NCBI GenBank assembly: GCA_002471275.1
Contig: DKPQ01000017.1
Coordinates: forward strand, 310,001-374,000
From: Flammeovirgaceae bacterium UBA7330
GTDB taxonomy: Bacteria > Bacteroidota > Bacteroidia > Cytophagales > Cyclobacteriaceae
DNA: 64,000 bases
Direction: 5' to 3'
Part shown: piece after piece, positions 10,301-25,300 of the stretch
Numbering within the stretch: position 1 is the first letter of the stretch
Layout: the number at the start of each line of letters is the position of its first letter
Translations under genes and position numbers: made by a program
The notes under the pieces: model-generated
The model's input: only the letters and a program-made list of their open reading frames with translations
Databases searched by the model: none
What the model was told of the DNA's origin: nothing

Positions 10301-13300
10301 CGTTAGGTGTTACAGTAGCGCAGTACTCATCAGGATTTTTCGTCACCAGTTGAATCACAGGGTTTGTGCCGATGTCATCCAGTTCGATGGTGGCATTTAC
10401 CGTACAATTGGTCCTGTCATTGGTGATGTCTACTTCATAAAGACCTGCTTCAAGCGCAGTAACCTCGTCATTGGCAAAGTTGACTGTGTTAACCACGGCT
10501 GTACCAGGTAGCCCTGTCCAGACGATGGTGTAGGTATCACCAGTAGTAGAGAAATCCTCAAATACGCCATCGATATGGATACCATTTATGGTTATTGTTC
10601 CATTAGGATTCAAGCAGTTCTGATTGTCCTGAATGGTCATCGCAGACTCTGGCAATGAATACGTTGGGATATCCCTCACGATTGTGAAGGTCTTCTGCGT
10701 GCTACATCCATCATTAGGAGTTCCACTCTTCGCAACCACTACAGTATATGTTCCTGTGCTTAAGCCCGAAAGCTGTGTTCCACTACCGGCAATCACTGAT
10801 GAACCTGGTACAGACGCCAATGTAGTAGCTGTGCCAGTTCCACGATACCATGTGATGGTGTAATCAGTAGGATTGGCAGGGTTGTTTCCTTCGTGAATGA
10901 TTTCTATCTCCAGTGTACCATCACCTTCATTGGCCACAGTAGTACAGTATTCATCAGGTGTTTTGGTCACCAGCTGAACATTTGGAACAGTAGCTGTATT
11001 TTGGATGGTAACAGCTTTTCTTCCACCTGCAGGCATTGCGCACATGGTTTGTGTATTGCTTACACTTACATAATATGTACCTGCTGGTCTCAAGTCAAAG
11101 ATGTTATCATTATCCTGCGATAAACCTCCGGAAGCAGTGAAGTACCAGTTGAAATCAAAATCGGCAAACGCAGCGTCTCCGCTATTTACCTTGTAGGTAC
11201 CACCACCATATTTGGTGACTGTGACAGCGTTGACAGTAGCCGAACCATTGTCAATATTACATTCCAGGTCATTTTGGATGGTAATATCGGAGGTTTGAAT
11301 ACTGATGACAGGAGAGAACCTGGAAACAGTGATTTGTGCAGTGATTGTACAATTGTTGCCAGGGGTCACATTGTCTACGACCTCCACAGTGTAAATTCCT
11401 GCTGGTAGCTGCTCATACATTTCTCCATTGACGGCAGCTCCGTCTACAGCACCAACCGTGATAGGCGTGCCCGTTCCAACACCTTCGTACCAGGTGAAGG
11501 TATAGTCCGCCGGGTTTCCTGAACCACCACCTGGAAGGATAACAGAAGCTGTTACTTCTCCTGAAGGCGCCAAAGAACCAACACATGTAGTGTCCGGTAA
11601 AGTCTGGGCCAATTGCAGGTTTGGAATGACTCTCTCATCATTGATGGTGAATGGTACTTTGTCAGATACACAATCTGTGGTCTGGTTTTCAGCCTCTACA
11701 TAGTAAGTTCCGGCTGGCAGGTTTGTGACATCTTCATTGAATGCACCACCTACGGCACCCACAGAAATAGGGGTTACCTGGTCAGCATCATACCAGTTGA
11801 ACAGGTAATTACCATTGGATATCGGATCAGCCACACCATCTTCGTATACATTTATTAAGGTAACTCTTCCGTTTTCACCAGGAGTACAATCCGTATTATG
11901 CTGCGTGGTGTAGTCGGTAGCAAGCACTTTCTGAATGGTTACTTCAGCAGGATCATCGATTAATACGAATGAGGCTGTGGTCTCGCATTGCTCATCATCA
12001 CCATTGTTCTTGGTGACTCTTAACCAATAGGTGCCACCAGGGAGGTCATCGATGGTTACATCCACTGCTGTGGTAGTGATGTCTGCTCCAGTAACCTGAC
12101 TGGCTGGGATTTCATTACCACCTGCGATGGAATTTAAGAACCATTCCACGTCATAGTCAACCGGATCCTGAACAGCACCTAGCTCATCCTGGATCTCAAT
12201 GATGATCTGACCATCTGCTTCGATGGTTCCGATCGGTCCACCCACACAAATGGTGTTATCAGCAAGATTGAGCATATTGATCACAGGGTCCTCGGTTACA
12301 TCGTCGATGGTGAAGTCATAAGAGACATCGCATCCTGTGATTGTACTAACGGCCGTGATTCGATAATCTCCTGCTGCCAGGTCATTCGAATGGTTTTGAT
12401 CTACATTCGGTGCATAAGCTGCAAAACCGCCTCCATTGTCATATTCCCAGGTAATGGTGAAGTTTCCACCTACCGTGCTCGCATCCAGATCAGCACCGTC
12501 TTCACGGACGGTGGCCAGCAAGAATTCACCAAATTCGTCAGCACCACCTGAACAATCCAATACGTTGGTTTGTGTGGTAATCGCTGCTGGTTGAATGGCC
12601 AGTTCTACAAAGTCATCAACGATCTGAACATCCAATGTGTCCGGACAGGTAGTGGCATTGACACCAGCATTGTTAGCGTCTGTATGTGTGGCGATTACTC
12701 GATACCATCCCGGACCAACACCTGATACGGTAGCAGAGAGTGAATTGGTAGTTGTGGCTCCTGTTACAAAAGATCCGGCCCCGGCTCCATTGGCACCATT
12801 CGCTACAGCTGTTTGTCCTGCGGTGAAGTCACCGTCACCATCCGAATCATAATACCAGTCAAACGTAAAAGTTGATCCTGCAAAATCAGGATGTTCGGCA
12901 TCCACAGTAATCGATCCGTTGTAATCTAGTGCGCCAGATACATCACAAACGGTATTGTCAGTTTTAGTGTCCAGCGTTACATTTGGTTCGGTAGGAGGGG
13001 CGATCGTGACTGTCTCTACATTGGTTACACAACCAGACCCAGTGTTGATTTCTATGATTACCGTATAGGTACCTGAATCCAGTTCGCTGATCGTTATCGC
13101 ATCAGGAGTATCCGCTCCATTGTTGGTAAAAGTTCCTGTTCCATTACCGTCACCATCATTACCTGAAGTAACTCCTCCATTATATGAATTTGCTGGCGGA
13201 TCCCATGGAGATCCCATTGTTACATCAGTGACAGTATAAGTCCCCGGATATAAGTAGTAGTTATATTGTCCGGCATTGTTTCCGTTATTTGGTGTTACCG

Positions 13301-16300
13301 TAAGCGTCACCTCTCCGTCATAGGTTGGAGAACACCTTGAAACTGGTGTTGTTACAGCTGTCAATAAATCAGGTGCATCAATAATTGAAAGGTCAACTTC
13401 CAATAAGAATTTACATCCGTTGCTCAACTCGGCAACACCTGTATAGCTTACAGCCGGAAGATTTGTGACATTACCATTGATAATGTCATATCCTAGTCCA
13501 TTGTAATTGGTAATATCACTAAAAGCAGCAGGAGGCGGTCCGGTTACCACATTTGAGATAAGATTTGCAGTATTTGACGTGTCAGATCCAACATACCAGG
13601 TGATATCAACATCATCAGTGTTGCCGGGAATGGTAAGAGAGGTTCCAATGTCCAGGGTGCCATCATTACCAAAACAACCAGTCAAAGGAATATTGGCCAT
13701 GTTATTCTCGTCAAAAGCAAGCGTGGCTCCCACAAAACCCACTGTTTGTAGCGAACTTGTCACCAAACATGATGTATTGTTATCAATTGCTCTGATGGTA
13801 TAATCATCTGGCTGAAGGTCAGTAAATGTAACAGTCGCCTGATAGTTTGGAGCCCCAGAAACTGATGTTTCATTAATTGTTTGGATTGGCGTTTCACCTG
13901 CACCAATGGTACCTACATACAACTCAAAAGTATATCCACCTGCTCCGTCATATGGTTGGGGACTACCACCATCAGTCACTGTGATGTTTATTTCTCCGTT
14001 GCTTGGTGCACATTGATCAGCATCTGTAATGATAACACCACCACCAGGAATGGTAGGTGTCTGTGTAATCAGATCGATGGTTTCGTCAATGACGTAGAAA
14101 CATCCTGATACAGGCTCGATGACTTTTAGTCTGTATGTTCCGGATGGAAGACCAGACACTCTGCTTCCATTGGTGGAAAATACAGTGGCAGTTGGAATAA
14201 TCCCTCCTGTTGTAATTCTGTTGGCAGGATTGGTATTTTGGCCCTGGTACCACTCAAAGTTGTAATCTGCTACGTTGGTAGAAGGTCCGGTACCTGCTGC
14301 AGCAATAGTAGCAATCAACTCTCCGTTCGGATCAGACATCAGACATGATGACTGATCACTATAAGTGGTAATGGCAGGAGTGAAAGAGACCGGTACAAAG
14401 TTGATGGTCCTGGTGATACCATTGGACTCACACCCTGATTCATCCTTGATCACAGAAACTGTATAGGTTCCCGGAGCCAAACCTGAGAAAGTATGGTTTG
14501 TTGCCGGATGCTGAGCAGTTGTGATCAGGTTAGCAGGTACAATTGAGCTACCACTATACAAGTTGAATATCGGATTCACACCAGGATTGGTAACAGTGCT
14601 GATAGTAATTGTACCATTTTCTGAGGTACAATTGGTGTCATCGGTTTTGGTCACATTACCACTCACCAAAGTAGGTCTGTCTGGTACATTGTTGATGGTC
14701 ACCTGAACCAAAGATTCACAACCTGTGTCATTGTTCAGCATCTGTACGGTATAGGTACCAGTAGCCATGTTGGCTGTACCTGAAATAGGGAAGGCTCCGG
14801 TGTAGTCATCACCAATTGTTTCCTGCACGGCTCCACCTGTTCCGATGCCACTATAGACAATGATATCGAATCCTGCAGCAGGTGCTGTGCCAGGATCATT
14901 GACCCTGATCTGGCCATTCGGAGCAATACAACTTGTTTCGTTGCTTAGTTTGGTCACACTCAGGTTAGGGTAAGTGAAGTTATCAGATACCGTCACCGAA
15001 GCAGTTGCCACTGATACACAACCAGAGGCCAATTCAACACCAATTTTATAATTGGCCGCTGCCAATCCATCAAATATTCCGTCATCTCCGCCACCGGTAT
15101 CTTCAGTGGTGATCACCACATCCGCAGCATCATAGAGTGTGAACACATAAGGACCTGGTTCACTTACCGCAGCTGTGGGGTCTATGGTTCCTGTTGGTGC
15201 TCCCGCACAGTTAACATTAGGTGTAGTAACAATCAAACCGGGATCCACGACGGGATAAACCCTTTGATCCTGGATGTCATATTCTTCTTCGGTGTCGCAA
15301 CCAGTATCATTATTGGTGATCAGTACGGTATAGGTGCCGTCTTCCAGTCCTGAAACAGTTGCGGTAGTTGTTCCGGCCAATGCAGTTCCATCAGTGAGGT
15401 CTGCTGCATCCAGGGTATTTCCGGTACCGGATCCATAATACCATTGATAGCTGTAACCCAGGGCTGGTTCCGGTCCGCTTGCCATGGTAGGACTTACGGT
15501 GATACTTCCATCCGGGGCATCACAATTGGTATAGTGATTGATAGCAGGGGCAGGCACATTGATGGCGATCAATACATCTTCAATTTCCACGGTTTGTTCA
15601 CCACTGATACAACCACTTACATTGTCAATGGCTACGATGGTATAGAATCCAGTGTCGAGGTTGGAGATCACATTTGCTGTGATATCAATATTTACACCAC
15701 TGGCAAAACCCGTTTTCTCAAATGTAATGTTGTCCCCATCACTTAATAGTTTCGCTGCATCCACTGATGGTCCCCAATAAAATTCATAGGAATAGTCTCC
15801 GGAGCCAGTGATTGAAGGCTCATCCACTTCAATGGCACCATTTGGATAGACAGCAGCACCATCGCATACTGTCATGTCTGTGATGTTGAAAGTTCCCAGG
15901 ACAGGGTCTACTGTTGCATCTCCTATGGTAGCATAGATCGTAGTATCACAACCGGTCAGGTTGCTCGTAGCCACCACCGTGTAGTTACCATCAGGTGCTT
16001 CAGAAAGTATATTGTTGGTAGCTGTGTAGGTAGTAGGCGTACCTGTACCAGTGCCATCATACCATACATAAGTATAATCTGTGACATTGGTGGCATCTGT
16101 TGTGATGATTTCTACCTCGCCATCGTAAGTTCCTGAATTGTTGGTCGCGATATCACAAACAGTATTGGGCGTAATATTTTGATCCAAAGCAGGTATGGTT
16201 GGCACATTGCTAAGTGCTACATTGGCTTCTATGGATGAACAGCCTGATGCCTGGTCAATCAGCACAATGGTATAATCTCCGGCCGACAGACCCGTAATGG

Positions 16301-19300
16301 TTGCCGTACCATTACCATTTACGTTGACAGATGCCGCACCTGGTGTACCCGTTTGAGTAAAGATGTCAATTCCATCGGATAATAATGTGCCAGTGGCAGC
16401 GTCTGTTCCATAATAATACAAATAGTCATAAGGACCCGTTCCTGTCACAGCAGCAACAGTAATGGATCCGTTTGGATAGGCCGGTCCACCTTCACAAGCT
16501 GTCACATTCTGGGTAGTTACATTGTCGATGGTAGGGATTGTAGTAGCATCTCCAATGGTAGCATAGATTGTGGTATCACAACCGGTCAGGTTGCTGGTAG
16601 CAACCACGGTATAGTTTCCGTCAGGAGCTTCTGAGAGAATGTTATTGGATGCAGTATAGGCAGTAGGCGTACCTGTGCCGGTGCCATCATACCATACATA
16701 GCTGTAATCCGTAACATTGGTTGCGTCCGTGGTGATGATCTCAACCTCGCCATCATAGTTACCAGAGGCTGCGAGGCCAGGATCACATATCGTGTTTGGC
16801 GTTACATTTTGATCCAGTTCAGGAATGGTTGGTACATTGATGAGTTGCACATTGGCTTCGATCGAGGTACAACCGGAAGCGGAGTCGATCAGCACAATGG
16901 TGTAATCACCCGCTGAAAGTCCCGTGATGGTAGTTGTTCCACTTCCGGATACGTTTACGGAAGCTACTCCGGGAGCACCTGTCTGTGTGAATATGTCAGA
17001 ACCATCGGCCAGTAGGGTACCTGTCGTTGCATCCGTGCCATAATAATACAAATAGTCATAAGGACCTGTTCCTGTCACAGCAGCGACTGTAATGGATCCG
17101 TTTGGATAGGCGGGACCACCTTCACAAGCTGTCACATTCTGAGTAGTTACATTGTCAATGGTAGGAATGGTAGTAGCATCCCCAATGGTAGCATAGATTG
17201 TAGTATCACAACCCGTCAGGTTGCTGGTAGCAACTACGGTATAGTTTCCGTCAGGAGCTTCTGAAAGAATGTTGTTGGTTGCAGTATAGGCAGTAGGAGT
17301 ACCTGTACCGGTGCCATCATACCATATATAGCTGTAATCCGTAACATTGGTTGCGTCAGTAGTGATGATTTCAACTTCCCCATCATAAACACCTGCCGCA
17401 GTCAGTGAAGGATCACATATCGTGTTTGGCGTTACATTTTGATCCAGTTCAGGGATCGTTGGTACATCGATGAGCTGCACATTGGCTTCAATCGAGGTAC
17501 AACCAGAAGCTAAGTCGACCAGCACAATGGTGTAATCACCAGCTGAAAGCCCGGTGATGGTAGTTGTTCCACTTCCGGATACGTTTACAGAAGCTACCCC
17601 GGGAGCACCTGTTTGCGTGAATATGTCAGAACCATCGGCCAGTAAGGTACCAGTCGTTGCATCCGTGCCATAGTAATACAAATAGTCATAAGGACCTGTT
17701 CCTGTCACAGCAGCGACCGTGATGGATCCGTTTGGATAGGCCGGACCACCTTCACAGGCTGTAATATTTTGAGCGGTTACATTGTCGATAGTAGGAACTA
17801 CTGTGGCATCACCAATGGCCGCATAAATAGTGGTATCACACCCGGTTGTGGTATTTGTGGCTACGACCGTATAGTTTCCGTCAGGAGCCTCAGATAGTAT
17901 ATTGTTTGATACTGTCCATGAAGTGGGTGTACCAGTACCAGTACCATCATACCACAGATAGGTATAATCAGTCACTGCATCACTACCATCTGTGGTAATA
18001 ATTTCAACTTCCCCGTCATACACGCCTGAGGCTGCCAAAGCAGGATCACAGACAGTATTTGGAGTAATGTTTTGATCCAGATTCGGGATGGTAGGTACGT
18101 CGATGATTTGAACATTGGCTTCGATGGAGGTACAACCAGAAGCTGAATCCACCACGATAATGGTATAATCCCCTGCCGAAAGACCGGTTAACATTGAAGT
18201 ACCATTTCCGCTTACATTGACGGATGCAGTACCGGGAGTACCTGTTTGCGTAAAGATATCCGAAGCATCAGTCAGGAAGGTACCCGTGGTTGTGTCAGAG
18301 CCATAGTAATACCAGAATCCGAAAGGACCCGTACCAATAGCTACTGTATTGACCGTTATCGACCCGTTTGGATACGTAGCTGACCCTTCACAGGATGTTA
18401 CATTCTGAATAGTCACATCGGCGTTTACATCCACGATTGCAGGATCCACAGTGACATCTACCAGTGTAGTGTCTTTGATGGCAATACATCCACCGGCTAT
18501 ACTCTCCACTACCACTGTGTAGTCACCACCTGGAATGTTTGAAATTGTCTGATTTGTGCTGATCGTGTCTGCCGATGGAGCAGTGCCTTCAAACCAGGCA
18601 AACAGATAATCTGCCGGGTTTTGGGCAATGTTTGCTGTTAACGACCCTGTGAAATTTCCACCAAGCGCCAGTGTGGTGTCACAAACGGTATTCGATACAC
18701 CAGAGAATGAAACCGTAGCTGTATCTGTATTGTTAGGGATAGTAAATGTCACCGGAGGGCTGGAAGTACATCCTGTTCCTCCATACGTCACCACCAGGGT
18801 ATAGTCACCACCCAACAGGTCGCAAAGGAATGGCCTGTCCGCTCCAACGATTTCATTGGATGGGTCAACACCAGAACCTGTATACCAGTCAAAGTCGTAC
18901 TCACCGAAATACGGATCCAGTCTGACATATTGTTGGTTTCTGGCACCTCCTGTTGAGGCTGTAAATCCACCAATGGTTTTTGGGTTACCACTAAACAGGT
19001 CATTGATGAAATCCTGGGTTCTCTGTAGTCTTAATTCATCCTCAACGTACACAGAGAATGTCTGCGTACCATCAAAGTTAGGTACAATAGTGATTGTTAC
19101 CCTCAATTCTGTATTAGGTGCTTCCACATCATCCTGACCATTGACAATTCTTGGTTGGTTAGCATTGTAAAAGACACCCACATCTCCCTGAGGCTTATCC
19201 ATTTCGCCATTGATCACAAATGCGGCATGATCCCATGCTGGATCTTTGGTCGCGGCCCCATTGTTATAAGTATCAAATTCCACGGCAACAGATGGCTGAA

Positions 19301-22300
19301 TGGCTGTTTCAGTTCCTCCAAAACAAGATTCATCACCTATACCCAGGTTACATCCGTATCTTCCCAAAGCATCTCTTCCTGCCGGATCCTGATGAAAGAT
19401 GAAGGTAATTCCATCAGCTCCATTGTCTTTGTTACCCAGATACATCCAATAATCAATTCTGGTAGGTTTACTGAAATCCACCGAATCACCTAAATAGGCT
19501 TTACCAGCCTGGTTGTTTACATCAGGTGTCAGTTCAATACTTCCATCGGGCAGGATGGATGAGTTGAGGTCTGTGACGGTATTACAGTCTGTGATTATAT
19601 CCCAGGTCTGGTCATTCACTGCTCCATTGATCGTCTCACCCACAAAGTTGACAGCTGCAACGACAGAGCCATTCCCGGAAGGTCCGCACAATGTATTGGC
19701 AGTTACTTTGGAGTTGGCCGCATCAATCATCGGAGGTAGTGGATCATAAGTCAAAGAGATTGTAGTCTCATTGGTACATCCTGTTAAATTATTCGTGACT
19801 TGTACTGTATAATCATAATCTCCTGTCAGTCCTTCTACTCTTGAGCTGTCCACATAGGTTGGGTTTGAGTTGTTACCCGGATCGGTAGCTTCAATGAGTG
19901 GGGTAGAGGTATCATTACCCAGGAACCACTGGAAGGAATAATCATCTGCTTCGATACATTCTACACAGTCGCTTGGGTCTGGCTCATCCACATATGCTCT
20001 TAAAATACCATCACCTACATCACAGGAGTTCTGAGGTTTAACTTCAACTGCAACAACATTTGGTAAGACGGGTTCAGGATCGATGGTAACAGTTTTCGGT
20101 GGGGTTTCACAACCTGTGATAGTGCTTGTAGCAACCACGGTGTATTTTCCAGCAGCTAACTCATCAATAAATTCCTGAGTTTCCCCGGCAATAAGCTGTC
20201 CCGGATCTACGAGTTCACCTGTATACCATTCAAAAGTAAAGTTTGACAAGGTTCCAACAGGAGCTACTGAAGCAAATCCATTTGGCGTGCCCACGCAAAC
20301 TGTGTTATTATTTTCTATGGTAGAAGGATGATTCCATGTCGGGTTTACAGAGGCATCATCTACATAAACATCTACATATCCCTCACAGAGAATATCGTCG
20401 TTTGTTACGTGGATTCGGTATTCTCCTGTTGATAGCCCCGTGAAATTGAATCCTGTACTTCCATCGGCTACTGTTTCTGTTTGAAGAAGGGTAGTGTAGG
20501 TGTAGCCATCATACAACTCATAGGTATATGATGATGGTTCTGATGACACAGAAGAAGAGGTGACCAGAATTTCGCCATTTCCGACGGTACATCCGGTGTT
20601 GTCAGTGATAGAGGTAACAATGGAAGGCTCTTCGGGAAGTGTTGCAATAGAAAGCGTCAATGGATCTGTTTCACAATTAGTGTCCTGATCGCGTGTGACC
20701 ACAGTATAAAACCCATCCGGAAGATCAGAGAAGATCCCGGACGTATTGGTTGCTAATAGTTCGGCCGGATCAACTTCCGTACCCTCATATAATGTATATT
20801 CATAATTTTCAGGTTGAGGATCTACCGCTCCAACCAGGTTGATCTCACCATTCGGATTAGCAGGGTCGCAGCTCGTATTGTTCACCATTCCTGCCAATGG
20901 ACATTGGATACCACTGGTCACATACTGTACCGAACCAGGAGCTGCTCCTGGTTTGTCGAGGGTACCATCGTTTCCATTACCACTCACATCAGGTACGGTA
21001 GCACCGTTTGCGGTACTTAATACACCATTAAAATCGTAATGAGCCTGTAGTCCGGTGGTAGAACCTCCGGCAGGGTCGCATAATACGGTAAGAATCTCAG
21101 ATTCGTCCAATACCCTGTTATAGATCTTCACCTCATCAATTCTACCTTCAAATTTATTGGCTCCCAGGTTTCCATCTCTGGCCAGATACATGTCTGGACC
21201 GTTGTCGATTACACCTTCCAGGATAGCCGGGTTGTCCCCAAAATAGGTTGTTTCACCAACTTTTACGCCATTGGCATAGAGCTTCATTTCTCCGGATGCT
21301 TCGTCCCATGTACCTGTCAGCTGAACCCATCCTGTTGGTTTATATAGCGTATTTATTTTACCTACGCTACCTGCGCTTTCTGCTTTCACAACAAATGAAA
21401 TACCGAATACATCACTGGTCCACAGCATCACCTGAGATTCATTCTTTCCACCGCTAGAAAATATTCTATGGTCATCCAGGTAGTTCTGGGTGGAGATCTC
21501 TACCCAATAGGAGATAGTAAACGAACTTGTTCCTGAAAGGAGTTGAGGCATCCTTACATAGGCTTTGTTTGTAACCTGAAGTGCATTTCCGGCAGGTACC
21601 TGTGTTACGATGTTGTATGTAGGTATTACTTCAGCGTCTGTGATTTCAACAGTTGTAGTAGACTCACAACCGGAAGCAGTAGCCCTTACCGTATAAGTTC
21701 CACTTGCCAGCCCGCTTGCAGTAGCTCCGTCAGCAGAAATGGAAGAACCCGGCATAGCTGCAGGCAATAAGTTTCCTGGGAGTGTATTGTTTCCTACAAA
21801 CCACTCGAAAGTGTACCCTGCGACTGTTCCGGCACCATCACCATCTGCAGTAGCAATCCCATTGTTGCCACCGCACTCGGAATCAGCCTGTACTTCAACA
21901 GCTGAAGGGTTTGGATCTGCCGAGGTGTCAATGATATCGAATGTTACTAGTGAGGATGGACAAGAGGATCCATTGTCGATGGCTCTTACATAATAAGTTC
22001 CTTCTAACAGTCCCGTGATTGATGATCCCGTATAATCAGGAGTGGCGTCTACACTTTCATAGAACCATTCAAAATCGTAACCGGCGGTGATTCCACCTAC
22101 GCTGGCAGAAGCAGCACCTGTTGTTCCGGGTCCGGTACAGGCTATAATGTCTGTTTTTACAACAGTAGGATCCGCAGGAAATGTTAATCCTGACGACGGG
22201 GCCCCTGAGGCCGATGAAGAACAACCCGTGATGATCTGTTCCACCCTGACAGTATAGTCATCACTGCCAATGTTTGTCAGGTCAGGGCCTGTGCCAACAG

Positions 22301-25300
22301 GAGTGATACCCTCTGTGGAAAGTACCCAGGAGAAAGTATACCCAGCAGTTAACGTATCTGAAGGGTTTCCGCTACCATCGGTTTGTGTGTATACAAAAGA
22401 TGAAAGCGCACCATCGGGGTCCGCACAATCAGTATAGGGAGCAGCTTCATATACATGTACACTGAAGGTTGGGATGGAGTCATTGATGACAATATTAACT
22501 GTATCAGAATAACAATTTCCTCCGGGGTAATAACCTACTACATCATAGCTTCCCGTTGGCATTCCTGTGTAAAGACTGCCATTGGCTACTGGTGCGGAAA
22601 AGTCCCCTGCATTGTACCAGTCAAATTCAAACCCGTCAGCATCCGTGTATTGCTGAACTACTGGAACAGAATTACCGGATACCTGAACATTGTCCAGGTA
22701 TTGATACTCACCATTACCTGTGGTGTGGAAGGTTACTTTGATCTGGAGTGTGGATCCATTGAGATCCTCTTGTTCGGCAACGGCGTAAAGAAAACTACCA
22801 TAGAGTTCTCCATTCACATCAAATTCCGTTTCAGCTCCGCCGTCCAGGATATAGAATGCCCGCATATAGTCTCTTCCACCACCTGATGCTTCAAGAGTAT
22901 TATTGGTTAACATCTCCAGTGAAAGGTCCACATCCGTGTGACCGGAGATATCAATGACTTCTGATAGCCATGTTACTTCACTTACTTCATTGTTTAATCC
23001 CGTTTTTCTGGTGCGATAAACCTTATTTCCACTTTTGGTATTTACCCCCCAGTAAATAGGGTTGAATGTGCCTTTGGTAGATGTCCAGGCAGTTACTCCG
23101 GCATCGGATCGGTCGCCATTGGACAATCCAGCAAAATCTTCTACCCAAAAAGTCTCATAGTCACCACCCAGTGTGCCCTGGAAATAGGCCTCCGCTTCTC
23201 CATTATTTGGCTTGGAAGGGTCACACCTTCTGTTTTCTTCCAGTTTGTTGACTGTAAGGGTAAATGGGGTATAGGTGACAGAAATATTTGCAATATTGTT
23301 TGTGAAATCACATTCCGGAAAGCCACCGCTACCGGGAGTGATAGGGGGGTCTTGCCCGTTGTTGTTGATGGAAATATAGAGGTCAAAGTCTCCACCCGGG
23401 CCCTCAACAGTCATATTGATTGTTCTTGTTTCTCCTTGTAAGAAGTTATTAATTACAACAGTTTCAGTATTAAGCTTAATCGCTCCCGGAGTCTCCGGGT
23501 CTCCATCGTAAAATGTAACAGGAAGCGTTCCGAAAATATCTGTATCTCCGGTGTTTTCAATATCAAAAGAAACATCGAAAGTTGTCAGTGGGCAAAGGGA
23601 AGGAGTTGCCACTACATTTCCTGCCATGTTAAGGTCAGGTGATACGTAAGAAGGACAACCATCAGCCTCCAAAAAAGTAGATTGATTGAGGAAGCCGTTC
23701 AGGGCTCTGTTATCTTCAGGTACACCGGTGTCGCAATTAACAGTTCCAAAAATAGCTGTATGATCCTGCTGCTGTGCAGGAATTGTCAGGTCATCATTCA
23801 CGTTCACATTATAGTATCCATGCTGGTTCCATACTCTACGGGACGGTTGCCAGATCTCACCACCATCAGCTTCATAGATTCTGATTTGAGAGTATCTGGT
23901 ATTACTATAGGGACTAAAAGGCGTGCTGTTGCTTGTATAACAGGGCACACACAATTCACTGGACCCATCGTTGTCCACATCGGCAACCAGGGGATATTCT
24001 TCCTGTGTTCGTGATTTACAGGCTACAGTAGTTCGTGTACTACCGTCAGTTCCATCGATAATGTACAGATAGGACTCACTTCGATAAATGGTCTCCGCGG
24101 CACCGTCACCATCAAAGTCAAATACGGTGGTACCTGTAAACCCGGAAGAACCCTCATCAATACCCTTGGTCCAAAGTACATTCAGGTTTTCATCCAAAGC
24201 ATATAAAATCTGATCAGAAACATAAGTGGTGTTCATTTGCCCATCACCATCGATATCCGAAACGTTCAATCTACCTGTCCCTTTGCTGTGATTTACACCG
24301 CCATCATACACCAGGTAGGCATCATTGAACACATCCCAAAAGAAGATGGTAGTCTGAGAAGAATTGCTGGACCCATATGCTCCGGGCATCAACACATCCA
24401 CGTGTCCATCCTGGTTATAGTCTGCTACAGAGATCGCTGTTCTGTTTTGGTTGGTGTTGAAGTACTTTGTGTAATATCTTTTGTTATTGACAGGAATTTC
24501 GGCGGCGAAAAGGTCATTCAGGTCTTTAGCCAGGGTACGTGTACCTGCGGCTATATTGATTGCCCAGATTTGATTACCAGTGATCAATTCAAGCCCACTA
24601 CAATCCGCACAGAAGCTGTCATCAAGGATGTCAACTGCAATGGCACTGTGTGCATATTTCTGCACCCAGTTATCAGCTGTACCGGCAACAATGATATTTC
24701 CGGTAGCTGCATCCATGATCTCTGTTTTGTAATACAACTCCGCATTGCCATCACCGTTGAAGTCGGCAATACCCATGATGCCCACCCTGTCAGACGCATT
24801 GGTTTGCCAGAGGAAGTTGGCTTCACAGTCGAGTGCGGTAATGGTAGAGCTGTTGTCTCTCGAGACATAAATATTGGCACAATCCCCACCATCCAGGTTT
24901 GCCAATACAATACCATTTTCAGGTTGATAACCCAAGTCGTAAGTAAATGCCGTTGTGCCATCTTCACCATTCAAAATAAAAAGTCTTTCATCCAGTCTGT
25001 TGATCACCACCACTTCAGGAAGACCATCATTATCCAGGTCACCCACAGCCGGTGTAGCATGACTATCTGCAGAACGATCCTCAGAACCCCACTGGAGCTT
25101 CATGGTGAAGGTTGGGTTTTCTGTAGGTTCATCTTTACAAACTATGGGATTACCATAGAAGAAATCCGCACAACTAGGGCCACCTGCACAATCTCCATCA
25201 TAACAGTCGATAAATCCATCCCCATCATCGTCTACACCATTGGTACAATTCTCCTGGGCCAGAGCCGAGGATATGGACAAGAGTGTAATAGCGATATATA

